Assembly: GCA_963565915.1 (NCBI GenBank)
Contig: OY751493.1
Location: 4,216,001 to 4,280,000 of the forward strand
Reading direction: 5' to 3'
Origin: Entoloma clypeatum
Taxonomy: Eukaryota > Basidiomycota > Agaricomycetes > Agaricales > Entolomataceae
DNA: 64,000 nucleotides
Shown in pieces: positions 20,283-31,177 of this stretch. A model generated the notes under the pieces. It saw only the letters and a list, made by a program, of their open reading frames with translations. It had not been told where the DNA came from and made no database searches. The stretch's first letter is position 1. Every line of letters begins with the position of its first letter. The translations under genes were made by a program, and so were the position numbers.

Positions 20283-21472
20283 ATGTCTACCTCTCGCTCC
20301 GCCCTCGACTCCATCGTCGTCTTCGACGGCATCGACTACCAGAGTTGGGCCAAGAAAATGAAGTCATACCTCCTCCATCAAGGAGTCTGGTGCATCGTGT
20401 CCGGCGACATCGAACGCCCCGACATTGCGGATTTTACCATCACGGTCTCCACCCCTGCCTCCGCCACCTCGACATCTGCAACCCAGCCTCCAGTCATCAC
20501 CACCACTGTCGACCAGCCCGCCTTCCATAAAGAAAGGAAAACCTGGATCAGGGATGACGACATGGCCCTGGGTTCCATCCGCCTCAAAGTCTCCGAGGCG
20601 ATCAGGAGGCACATCAAGGATGCCAAGACCTCGAAAGAAGCCTGGACATCATTGAAGGACGCGTATTCAAAGGTCTCCCCCGCCACCATATTTGGCGTCA
20701 AAGCTGCAGCCTCCTTCAAACTGTCTGGTCGGGACCCCGTGCCGGAAATCGAGCGCCTAGGATCACTCTTCGCTCGCCTCAGCGACTCCAAATTCGTCGT
20801 GCCTGACCTGATGCAGGCTATGATCCTGGCAAGTGCCATTCCTGACGCTTGGTCATCCCTCTCCACCGCCCTCTTCCAGGTCTACGATGCCGACAACTTC
20901 ACATGGCAGGCCGTCACCGACAGCATTGTCTCAGAGTACCGGCGCAAGTATGCGATAGGGTCTACTCGGGCGTCCAACGAGCAGGCCCGGAAAATCTCCG
21001 GGACTAAGCGAAAGGGGCAAGACCCCAAATGGGAAAAGCAAACAGCGCTGAGTACCTCGCGGAACAAGGCTGACGAGCAGCCTAACTTGACCGACCTGAG
21101 TACCGCTTCTGAAAAGAAGAAGGGAAAGGGATGCTGGCGCAACCAGAAGAAGCGCGCCAACAACGCGGACAATGAGTCCGACCCCGCCGAGGAGATGGTC
21201 GAGTTCATTGCACCGGCCATTGAGCAACCCCCTCGTTATCCTGCTCCCTGTCCCCTTCCTCCTCGTCAACGTGCTCCTGCCTTCACCACTGTAACGGGCC
21301 ATGGGAAAACTACGAGTACCGCGCAGCCTGAGTCGGAAAGAATGCAGTCACTCCTGCAACGCATGAACCCTCCTCCTTCCCAGTACACCGGGCTTCCTTC
21401 CAGAAAGCCGTCAGTGTGGAAAAAGAACGAGAAGGTGCGAAAGATTGCCCAAGAAATCGGTGGACGACCCTC
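20283..21472 (+). pseudogene. copia gag, 5' part of gag-pol
   Basis: The first ATG after the LTR starts MSTSRSALDSIVVFDGIDYQ. It has the copia Gag pattern: a tryptophan motif (YQSWAKKMKSYLL), then helices around WTSLKDAYSK and a basic C-terminal stretch (KRKGQ, KKKGKG). The frame is uninterrupted until gypsy C enters at codon GRPS. Confidence 0.88.
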
Positions 21473-21906
21473 TGTAAGGGCAACCACTTTCACTTTTCAC
21501 TTTTCCTTTACTTTCCTCCTTTCCTTTCTATTCCACCATCTCCGACGTCCTCCGATCGTATCCGCTGTCTCCGACATCTTATCCGCCTCTCCGCATCTGA
21601 CGACTCCGCCCCCATCCGCTACTCCGCACGTCGGATCGCAGGTACTATCATTCATCTTGTTTCCATTCATCCTTCATCGCTACTCCCGATCATTGCTCAT
21701 CATTCATGTGTCTCGTTTTATCTCTTATTTCATATCTCATTTTACTATTTATCGCAGCTAGCTTGCAGGGGAATCCTTAGAACTTTCTCTTCGGATCTCC
21801 CTTGCAAGGTATGTGTTGTATTACTTATTAGACTGCTCAATCTAAACTTCGGATCTCCCTTGCAAGTATCTGAGTTTGAGTCTTGGATCGTAAGGTCGCC
21901 CTTACA
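21473..21906 (+). repeat. gypsy C 5' LTR (434 bp)
   Basis: It starts TGTAAGGGC and ends GCCCTTACA. It carries AGAACTTTCT at 21779-21788, the presumed RNA 5' end, about 40 bases after a TATTTAT-like TATA element. It is rich in TCCGA/TCCGC motifs. Confidence 0.95.
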
Positions 21907-21908
21907 GT

Positions 21909-21918
21909 AGAAAGTTCT
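21909..21918 (+). promoter_or_regulatory. self-priming primer-binding site of gypsy C
   Basis: AGAAAGTTCT, two bases after the LTR, is the exact complement of AGAACTTTCT within the LTR (21779-21788). In Tf1/sushi-type elements the RNA 5' end folds back and primes reverse transcription in this way, without a tRNA. The match is seen; its use is inferred from that family. Confidence 0.7.
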
Positions 21919-22067
21919 CATCTAATTGGACCGGGTCCGATTGCATCGTTGTCACGATTCCGCGCTTCGGAGTAGCTTCGTCCGCGTCCGACTCCGATAC
22001 ATCTCACACCCCTTCCAGTTCTTCTAATTACCTCTCCGTAACCGGTGATTCTGCTCCGCGCATAGTA

Positions 22068-23222
22068 ATGGACGACCCCAATCGCCTTGAACAGCTCGAG
22101 CACGAGTTCCAGGAACAACGTCAAACTCTCGCTGATATCTCGACTCAACTTGACCAACTCCTCCTCGCCTTCAACGCAATTCCTGCCCCAGCTCCGCCAC
22201 CTATCCCACCTGCTCCCGCACCCGCACCTCCACCCGCTCCGCTCGCTCCGGCCAATCCGGGCGTGCATCGAGCAAAACCCGCCAATCCGTCAGACTTCGA
22301 CGGATCGCGCGCAAATGGCTGGACCTTTCTAAACTCCTGTGAATTGTTTATGGGGCTGGCTCCGGAACAGTTCGCAGACGACCACGCTAAAATTTATTGG
22401 GCCTTATCTTTCATGAAGAGTGGACGCGCAGCACGCTTTGCGGATCGCATTATCCGACAAGAGCGGAGGACCGGTGCTCCGCCTTATCGGACTTGGGTGG
22501 ACTTCCGCGCCGTCTTTACAACGGAGTTCACTCCGAAGAATGAGGAACAGGACGCGAGACTGATCCTCGAAGGAGAATCCTATTATCAAGGTCAACGGGA
22601 TGTCGAGACCTATATTGACGAGTTCAAAGACTACATTGACAAAGCAGGCTATCAGGAGGATACCAATATAGTACTCAAATTCCGCCATGGTCTCCGTTCC
22701 GACATTCAGAACGAGATCGCCACCCTGACCCACGGACGGCCTGCGGACGACAACCCCGATGAGTGGTACTCTGCAGCACGAGTCAACGACGACAATAGAA
22801 TTGCCAACAAAGCCTTCAAAGCCACTGCTCCGACCCGCACATCTGCCTTCCGCAACGTCGTCGGACCAAGAGTACCTGGCACCTCAGTATTCCCTCGCCC
22901 CTACATTCCATTCACTCCGCGTCCAGCTCCGCTCGCATCCGCAACCGCTCCGCCGACAAGGGACCCTAATGCAATGGACATTGATACTTCACGCGTCAAA
23001 GGCAAGAATGCCAATGCATGCTTCAGATGTAACAAAACGGGTCACTTCAGTCGTGAATGCCCCCTTCGCTTCGACGTCCGATTCATGACGATGGAGGAAC
23101 AAGACGAGTTTATCATGGAACAACTCGTGGTCAAGGACGCGGCGGAAGGCAACTCCGTTCCGCCCACGGAGTCTGCGGAGTCGGAGGGAGGACAGGAGGA
23201 TTTTCCTCCTCACAACGAGTGA
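22068..23222 (+). CDS. gypsy C Gag, 384 aa
   Basis: This is the structural protein that forms the particle around element RNA. It starts at ATG 22068 (MDDPNRLEQ). An N-terminal coiled-coil-like helix is followed by a Pro/Ala linker (about residues 45-65). Next is the retrotransposon Gag core (FDGSRANGWTFLNSCELFM onward) and one zinc knuckle, CFRCNKTGHFSREC (about residues 320-333). An acidic tail follows. The frame is intact. The pol frame is open in -1 over the last ~165 bases, so Gag-Pol is probably made by -1 frameshifting. Confidence 0.93.
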   Translation: MDDPNRLEQLEHEFQEQRQTLADISTQLDQLLLAFNAIPAPAPPPIPPAPAPAPPPAPLAPANPGVHRAKPANPSDFDGSRANGWTFLNSCELFMGLAPEQFADDHAKIYWALSFMKSGRAARFADRIIRQERRTGAPPYRTWVDFRAVFTTEFTPKNEEQDARLILEGESYYQGQRDVETYIDEFKDYIDKAGYQEDTNIVLKFRHGLRSDIQNEIATLTHGRPADDNPDEWYSAARVNDDNRIANKAFKATAPTRTSAFRNVVGPRVPGTSVFPRPYIPFTPRPAPLASATAPPTRDPNAMDIDTSRVKGKNANACFRCNKTGHFSRECPLRFDVRFMTMEEQDEFIMEQLVVKDAAEGNSVPPTESAESEGGQEDFPPHNE

Positions 23223-26200
23223 ACAGTGCGCCCTCGTTGTCTACTAAAAATCGTTATGCTGCCTTATTTATGGAACAATATGATCCTATACCCTCCATCT
23301 CTAAGCCTGCAAACGATCCTATAGTCGCACCCAACTCCGCAAACCCTATCCGCATCCGCTTCTCTAAGTGGGAGCGGCGGCTTCCAAAACAATATGTTCT
23401 CGCCGCAGCCGCTCGCTCCGACAATTCCCTCGAACTAGACATAGTTCTCGAAACTACCGACACTAAAGACATACTATCACAAAAGGCCTTACTCGACAGT
23501 GGGGCAACAGGATCGTTTATTGAACGTACTCTGGTCAAGAAACACTGACTCTCTACTCAAAAACTACAACGCGCAATTCCGGTATACAACATCGACGGAA
23601 CTCCGAATGAGGCCGGAGCAATAACGGAGGTGTTGGACGTAGTGCTCCGCTATCGGGATCACTCGGAACGGACCCAGCTTGCAGTCACAAGTTTGGGAAA
23701 ACAAGAAATCGTGTTAGGCTTCACTTGGCTCAAAGAACACAACCCCGAGGTAGATTGGACTTCAGGGGAAGTGAAGATGAGCCGGTGTCCTGCACGATGT
23801 CGGACATGCCAACAGGAGGCAGCCCAAGAGCGGAAGGAGCGGAAGTTCGAACAAGTCCGCATCCGAGCCTGTCGGATGGGTTCCACTCCGACGTCCGGTC
23901 TAGAGGAGGAGGCTCCACGCGGCCCATGGGTGGAGGATGTCACAGAAGGAGAAGAAACGGAGGAGTTAGCGGAAGACGATGAGGAAGAGGATGAGTTTGA
24001 GGAGGGAGACCGCCTTTTTGTCGGAACAGTACCTGCGGAGGCGGAGTTCATCCGCGCTTCATCCAATATCTCGCAACGTCTATCGGAGGCCTTCCTCAGT
24101 AACCAGAAACCCAAATCTTTCCGCGATTCCGTACCAGACCACTTGTTTGATTTCGAAGACGTATTCTCAAAGACCTCTTTCGACACCTTACCGGAAGAGC
24201 GGACGTGGGACCACGCCATTGAACTTGTTCCGGACGCCTCTCCGGCGGGTTGTAAGGTATATCCGCTCGCCCCGAACGAACAGAAAGAACTCGACGCGTT
24301 TTTGGAGGAAAACCTTGCAACTGGTCGGATCCGCCCTTCCAAGTCTCCGATGGCATCTCCGGTGTTCTATATCAAGAAAAAGGATGGCTCCCTTCGTCTT
24401 GTACAAGACTACCGGTCACTCAATTCCAAAACTATCAAAAACAAGTATCCGCTTCCGCTCATATCCGAACTGATCAATAAACTTCAACGCGCTCAATACT
24501 TCACCAAACTCGACATCCGCTGGGGTTACAACAATGTACGGATAAAGCCCGGAGACGAGTGGAAGGCCGCTTTTCGGACCAATCGCGGACTCTATGAACC
24601 ATTGGTGATGTTCTTCGGCCTCACTAATAGTCCATCCACATTCCAGACTATGATGAACGAGATCTTTCAGGATCTTATCACTGAAGGTGTAGTTTGTGTT
24701 TACCTTGACGATATACTCATCTTCACGGAGACCCTTGCGGAACATCGGAGGGTCACACGGATTGTACTGGAACGACTTCGCGAACACAAACTCTATCTAA
24801 AACCAGAGAAATGCGAGTTTGAGCAAACGCGCATTGAATACTTAGGCCTTATTATTGAACAAGGACGCGTAGAGATGGATCCGGTGAAAGTAGCGGGGGT
24901 CGCGGAGTGGCCTGCTCCGACAAACGTCCGAGAAGTACAGTCCTTTCTGGGGTTCACTAACTTCTATCGCCGTTTTATTGAAGGGTTTTCGGACATCGCG
25001 CGCCCTCTTTTCGAGCTCACGAAGAAGGGGCACCTCTGGTCTTGGAAGGAAGGAGAAGTGTCCGCATTTGCGGAGTTGAAGCGGAGGATTACATCCGCTC
25101 CGATCCTGGTCTTAGCTGATCATCGAAAGGAGTGGCGGGTAGAAGCGGATAGCTCGGACTTTGCAACCGGAGCAGTACTGTCCCAACCAACAGAGGACGG
25201 TAAGTGGCACCCTGTCGCATTCTATTCCAAAAGCCTCAGTCCGGTGGAACGCAACTACGAGATCTATGACAAGGAGATGTTGGCAGTGGTCCGCGCATTA
25301 GAGGAGTGGAGGCACTTCCTTGAAGGAGCGGAGAAGACAGTGGAGATTTGGACGGACCACAAAAATCTTGAGTACTTCATGACAGCTCAAAAACTAAATC
25401 GACGACAAGCTAGATGGTCCTTATACCTCGCTCGTTTCGATTTTAAAATGCACCATCGACCTGGAAAGTCAATGGGCAAGTCCGACGCTTTGTCCCGACG
25501 AGCGGACCACGGAGACGGATCGCGGGACAACGAAAACATCATCCTTCTTCGACCAGAATTGTTTGCAGTGCGAGCAATGCGTGGGGTAACTGTTCAAGGG
25601 GAAGAACGCGACGTCCTCTGCCAGGTCCGACAGGGAATCCGAGAGGGGCTACTGGAGGATAGTGTGGCGGAGGTCGTCAGATCCCTTCCGACCGTCGGAG
25701 CGGGGTCCGTCCGAAGTGCGGAGTGGAGGCAAGCGGAAGGTTTGCTCTACTTCAGGGATCGTATCTATGTTCCTAATAATCCCCAACTGCGTCATCGGAT
25801 CCTCACACAACACCACGACACTCCGGTGGCCGGACATCCGGGACGGTGGAAAACCTTGGAACTGGTGTCGCGCAATTACTGGTGGCCACACATGTCTCGT
25901 TTAATAGGTCAATATTGCAAGACATGCGACTCATGCCTCCGCACCAAGGTCCGACGCACTCCGCCCTCCGGAGAGCTCCATCCACTACCGGTCCCCACGG
26001 AGCGGTGGCAAGTAACCAGTGTTGACTTCATTACTGAACTACCAGAAGCCCACGGCTACGACGCTATCATGGTGGTAGTGGACTCAGTAGGGAAGCGGGG
26101 ACACTTCATCCCGACGCACTCCGACATCTCCGCACTCGGGACTGCACGCTCCTATATTCAAAACGTCTGGAAACTCCACGGACTACCGGAGGCCATTGTC

Positions 26201-27127
26201 TCCGACCGCGGACCACAGTTTGTCGCCAAGTTCACGCGCGAACTATATAGGCTACTTGGCATTAAGATTGCTGCCTCGACAGCCTACCATCCGCAGTCGG
26301 ACGGACAGACGGAGCGGGTCAATCAAGGATTGGAACAATATCTTCGCCTATTCGTCAATGAACGTCAAGATGATTGGGACGAATGGCTTCCGATGGCTGA
26401 ATTTGCATACAACAACCATGTTCACGCATCGACACGTCAAACTCCGTTCTACATTGACACCGGCCGCCATCCGCGCATGGGATTCGAACCTCGCGAGAAG
26501 CGGACGGAAATCGAGGCGGTAGCGGATTTCAGCGAGCGGATGAAGTCCGCTCTGGAAGAGGCTCGCGCAGCACTAACAAAGGCAAAGGACGACATGGCGC
26601 GATACTACAACCAGCATCGGAGCACCACTCCGACATTCCGCCCGGGGGACAAGGTCTTTTTAGACTCATCGGACCTCAAAACCACCCGACCCACAAAAAA
26701 ACTTGCACATCGGTACGTAGGCCCTTTCCCAGTGGTCCGACCTGTCGGAACACATGCCTACGAACTTCGCCTTCCCCCTTCCATGTCCCGCATTCACCCA
26801 GTATTCCACGTCGTCAAACTTTCACTAGTTCCCGACGACCCTTTCCGACGCCAAGTCCGCTCTCCTCCGCCTCCGACGGTAGTGGGAGAAGAATTGGAGT
26901 ATGATGTTGAAAACCTCTTGGACAGCCGACTGCATCGAGGCAAGCTTCAATTCTTGGTCAAATGGAAGGGATATGGCTACGAAGAGAATTCCTGGGAAGC
27001 AGAAGACAATGTCCACGCTCCGCGCCTAGTCCGCGACTTCTACCGACGTCATCCGGGAGCTCCGCGTCGGATCTCCGCTGCGATATTCGACTCGTTTCGC
27101 CTGACACGTCGAGACGCCGTGCCTTGA
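23057..27127 (+). CDS. gypsy C Pol with one in-frame TGA
   Basis: This polyprotein copies and integrates the element. In order: aspartic protease (LLDSGATGSFI, about 23500), TGA at 23546-23548, RT (YLDD catalytic box near 24700), RNase H (EADSSDFATGAVL, about 25140), integrase zinc region (25810-25970), and catalytic core with VDFITELPEA, SDRGPQF and TAYHPQSDGQTER (26025-26320). A chromodomain follows (FLVKWKGYGYEENSWEAEDN, about 26950-27010). Apart from the TGA the frame is open over 1300 codons. The TGA sits where an Arg codon (CGA) would be usual. It may be a mutation or, less likely, a programmed readthrough site. Confidence 0.93.
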
Positions 27128-27138
27128 AGGGGGGGTGA

Positions 27139-27572
27139 TGTAAGGGCAACCACTTTCACTTTTCACTTTTCCTTTACTTTCCTCCTTTCCTTTCTATTCC
27201 ACCATCTCCGACGTCCTCCGATCGTATCCGCTGTCTCCGACATCTTATCCGCCTCTCCGCATCTGACGACTCCGCCCCCATCCGCTACTCCGCACGTCGG
27301 ATCGCAGGTACTATCATTCATCTTGTTTCCATTCATCCTTCATCGCTACTCCCGATCATTGCTCATCATTCATGTGTCTCGTTTTATCTCTTATTTCATA
27401 TCTCATTTTACTATTTATCGCAGCTAGCTTGCAGGGGAATCCTTAGAACTTTCTCTTCGGATCTCCCTTGCAAGGTATGTGTTGTATTACTTATTAGACT
27501 GCTCAATCTAAACTTCGGATCTCCCTTGCAAGTATCTGAGTTTGAGTCTTGGATCGTAAGGTCGCCCTTACA
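27139..27572 (+). repeat. gypsy C 3' LTR (434 bp)
   Basis: It reads the same as the 5' LTR base for base and is preceded by the purine tract GAAGGGGGGGTGA (polypurine tract). It is followed by the TSD CCCTC. Confidence 0.95.
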
Positions 27573-28722
27573 CCCTCTGGGTTGAACCTTCGTATCTTGG
27601 ATACCATCATCCCAGACATCGACGAAAGGCCGGCTAAACAGCGTCGCGTAGCCCCGTCGATAGAACAATCACTGAAGATGATGGACATTGACCAGGAGCG
27701 AATGGGGCCAGACAAGTTTGATTACGAGATAGAACTTGACGGTCCGTCAAACCCTCTTCTTGAACCTTACCAATTGCGGAAAGCTAACAATACCTCTCAA
27801 CAGACGTATGATATAATAGCAAGTACCAGTACAGAATGCGTAGATCACTTTAGCAGTGATTTACATACAAAATATATTAAACATTTTGCTTCTTGTACAC
27901 ATTGTAAGGAAAAAGAACGCGCGCAATGGATATTAGATTCCGGCGCCTCGTTACACTTCACCTATGAGTTTAAGGACTTCGCATATTATAGACCTCTCAC
28001 GGTCAAGCAATTCGTCCAAACTGCAGCTAAAGGGAAGAAACTGGAAATACTCGGAGTTGGGGCCGTTCCAGTACGGCACACCCTAAATGGGGAAGTTAAA
28101 ACCCATCTTCTCAGACCAGTGTTCTACATCCCAGACATGGACACACGCCTATTGTCCCTAGGTGTCTTCCTTAACCATGGTTACAAAGTAGACGGGACTT
28201 GTGGAGAAATCAACATCTCCAAAGGGCTGAGCAAAATCCAGTTTTCGCCCCACATCCTTGGTCAAACCATTTACTGGTTAGACACTGAAATACGCTATGA
28301 CCAGATCCATGCGATCTCAAGCAAAATCACTGTCGAAACATGGCACAAGCGCCTTGGTCACCCAAATGATCAAGCACTCCAAAAGATTCCCACCAGTACC
28401 AAAGGGGTACCTGAGACACTAGTACGTGAGAAATCACAGGAAAGTTGCACAGGTTGCCTCAAAGGGAAAATGCTGAATCAGTCATATCCCAATTCGATGA
28501 CAAGGGCAACAAAAACCTTTGATCTGATCCATTCTGATCTCAAACAGATATCCACGGCATCATACCACAAATATAAATATTTCCTTACGTTTTTGGACGA
28601 CTTTTCATCCCACGTCTGGGTCGTCTTGCTTAGGAAGAAGTCGGATGCCGTCACGGCACTGCGACAATTCCTTGCAATGATCCAGAATCAATTCACCGCC
28701 ACTCCTAAGAAATGGCGAGTTG
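27573..28722 (+). pseudogene. copia pol: protease and integrase N-half
   Basis: This continues the copia frame after gypsy C. It shows the protease motif WILDSGASLHFT (about 27930), the GAG-pre-integrase zinc region (HKRLGHPNDQAL ... CTGCLKGK, about 28340-28470) and the start of the integrase core with its first Asp (LIHSDLKQ). The frame is open to 28722, then runs into inverted gypsy B sequence. The rest of integrase, RT and RNase H are absent. Confidence 0.88.
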
Positions 28723-28984
28723 AGATAGCCAGCCGAATACGTCGATTCTCGATCACGAGGGTGCTGGTGTAATTTCCGAGGATCTGTTTTTCCTCGGGAC
28801 TCGGGGCAACAGGTAGGTTGGACAGCGAGTGAAGCCGGATATGCATCTGGCGATGGAGGAGGTCGGCGAGGGAAGTTTCGAGAGCATGGATTTGGTCTCT
28901 CATGGAGAGTGCTTTGTTCATAAGGGCGGCGATGGCGGGGTTGATGTCGGTGGTGGAGGTGGAGGTAACAGTGGTGTTGGACAT
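28723..28984 (-). pseudogene. gypsy B 3' ORF, N-terminal part
   Basis: It starts at the ATG near 28984 (MSNTTVTSTS) and continues as a helical region (MRDQIHALETSLADLLHRQ), then NLPVAPSPEEKQILGNYTS. It is cut at 28723. The matching C-terminal part is at 2206-2417. No known domain is recognised. It is preceded by about 100 bases of spacer after the integrase remnant, so it may have its own start or sit downstream in the polycistronic RNA. Confidence 0.55.
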
Positions 28985-29084
28985 GGCGGCGAGGATGGTT
29001 GAGAGATAGAAGAAGAATGGGGTGGCTATATTGGGCAGGGAGAAGACTAGAGCGGGGAACTCGGTGTGTGGTTGACTGATGAGG

Positions 29085-30644
29085 TCGATACTGCCACCGT
29101 GTGTCAACTGTCTTCTTCATCTGATCCTGTGCTTGTTTCAGCGCAGCATTGGCTTCTTCTCGTGCCTGTTTGAGTTTTTTCAAGAAGTCGTTGGCAGCCG
29201 GATTGGTATCTTCTAACACGAGCTCTCCCTTCCACGGATGTAAACCATAGTTGAGGTAGAATGGGGTGTGCTTCGTTGCCTGATGTTCTTTGTCATTGTC
29301 CTGGAACCCTGCGATTGCGATCCATTCAACCCAATCATCCTGTAGATGGTTGACAAAGTTTTGTAAGAACGCTTCCGTCTCCTGATGTGATTGCTCGGCC
29401 TGTCCGTCAGTCTGTGGTTGGTATGTGATGGACAGGTTCCTTTTGATCCCTAGCATGCGGCAGAGTATCTCCATGAACTTCGCGGCGAACTGCGATCCCC
29501 TATCGCTGATGATCTTCTTGGGGATCCCATGAAGCTTCCATATCTGATCTCAATAGATCTTGGCTAATCCTTCGGCTGATAGTTCCACGGTTGTCGGAAT
29601 GAGGTGAAGCATCTTCGAATGTCTATCTGTGATGACCAGAATTGCGTTTTTTCCATCAGATTCTGGTATTGGTCCCACAACGTTGATTCCTATGTCTTCC
29701 CATGGGTGACTTGGTGCTGCATGGGGATGTAGCGGAGCATGTCGCTTTTGTCGGTTAATCTTGTTGCGTTGACAAGTGTCGCAACCCTTCATGTACTTCT
29801 TCACATCATGCAGTATGGTAGGCCACCAGTAGGTGCGAGTGAGGAGTTCATGTGTCCGGTACTATCCTGGATGTCCGGCCACTGGTGCATCGTGTGACTC
29901 GAACATCAATTCTTGTCGTAATTGTGGGTCTGGTGGGACATAGACTCGTTCTCCTGCATAGGTGATCCCATTCTCCTGCTGATACCAATGAGGATTCTTT
30001 TTTAGACCCTGGGCTACTTCTGTCTCCATGCGGTTTGAACCCTTGATGTGTGCGATCCACGGATTTTTGATGGTTGTGACGTTTCCAATTTTGATGGAAT
30101 CAGATGTTTCACCCCCTTCAAAGAATTGTTCCTCCGTGAACATCTCCATTTGTACCACATCTTCTGATTCCAACCGTTTCAAGAATAGTCCCTCCTTGAG
30201 CATTTGGTCACTGTCCTGTGGTTCAAGTTCCGCTTCATACCAGGGTAAGCGTGACAGGATGTCCGCTTTCGCATTGGTCTTGCCGGGCACATGCCGTAAT
30301 TCGAAGTCATAGTCTTGTAACTTCATTTTCCAGTGTTGCTGTCATTGATTTAGGTCCTGAGGACGACGGAAATATTCCAGGTTCTTGTGATCGGTCAAGA
30401 TCTCGAAACGTTCCCTGGCTTCAAGCAGATAGTGTCTCCAATCTTTCAATGCTTCCACGACTGCCAGAAGTTCCTTGTCGTATATCTCGTAATTCTGTTC
30501 AGCCGCGGACATGGTCCGCGACAAGAACGCAATGGGGTGCCATTTGTCGTTTTGCTTCTGAGAGAGTACTGCTCCAATTGCATAGCCCGATGCATCAGTT
30601 TCAACCCTGAACTGTCCCTCTGGTTTCGGTAATGCCAAGACTGG
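29085..30644 (-). pseudogene. gypsy B RNase H and integrase
   Basis: From 30644 down: RNase H (ETDASGYAIGAVLSQ), a TGA near 30342, the RNase H end with the connector (HVPGKTNAKADILSRLPW), integrase zinc region (HDAPVAGHPG ... CDTCQRNK), core Asp (DIGINVVGPIPES), SDRGSQFAAKF, and TYQPQTDGQAEQ. Stops occur near 29862 and 29550. The C-terminal integrase domain is deleted after about 29085 (KKTVDTRWQ), where the 3' ORF region begins. Confidence 0.85.
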
Positions 30645-31177
30645 TGTCATAACCATACGATTCACATCCGACTTATCCGACGACTCCGACATTTCATCCG
30701 CTCCGACATCCGCTCCAACAACATTCTATTTATATTGAATATACTTCTACTACGTAACATCTCAACCATACTTACAAGTAGACATATGTTGTTCACTTTT
30801 CATTTGTTACTCTCCGTACTCCGAATGTTCCGATGGTCAACTCCAATATCTGCACATCACTTATAGTAATGCTGATCATTCTAGTCTACTATAAATAGTG
30901 TACAAACCTGTCGTAGAACCTCAGTTCAAATATCATACGTTACACCTCATTCGCATCCGTCTCTACTTGCCTTTGAGCATTCCCTCCGTCACCTCCGCTC
31001 ATCCGCTCATCCGCTCATCCGACATCCGCCAATCCGAAATCGAGGACCACATCAAAGAGTGGGGCGCAACGCACAAGTTGAAGCCAGGTCCTTTCTGCCA
31101 ACGTTGCACTTACCGCATTCCGCTCCTCCGCTACTCCGCTCCGACTCGTCCGACGTTGAGAAACACGCTACGTGACA
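30645..31177 (-). repeat. orphan solo LTR (533 bp) with TSD ACTGG
   Basis: This is the second copy of the LTR at 11839-12373. It starts TGTCATAACC and ends CGTGACA. It is flanked by ACTGG at 30640-30644 and 31178-31182. It interrupts gypsy B pol between RT and RNase H. The orientation is not certain. Confidence 0.92.

Larger units (their letters stand above)
21473..27572 (+). mobile_element. Ty3/gypsy chromovirus C, full length (6100 bp)
   Basis: The two 434-bp LTRs appear identical on reading, so the insertion is recent. The target duplication is CCCTC (21468-21472 and 27573-27577). Order: LTR, self-complementary primer site, gag, protease, RT, RNase H, integrase, chromodomain, LTR. This gene order with a chromodomain identifies a chromovirus. 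It lies inside the copia gag-pol gene. The only defect seen is one in-frame TGA in pol. Confidence 0.97.
19607..28722 (+). mobile_element. Ty1/copia element, 5' part, interrupted by gypsy C
   Basis: It consists of a 5' LTR, a gag-like start, then (after gypsy C) protease, GAG-pre-integrase zinc region and the first half of integrase. The frame reads through correctly when gypsy C and one TSD are ignored. The element stops abruptly at 28722, where it meets the inverted gypsy B. RT, RNase H and the 3' LTR are missing. A second copy of its 5' end is at 34884-35925 in the opposite orientation. Confidence 0.9.
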
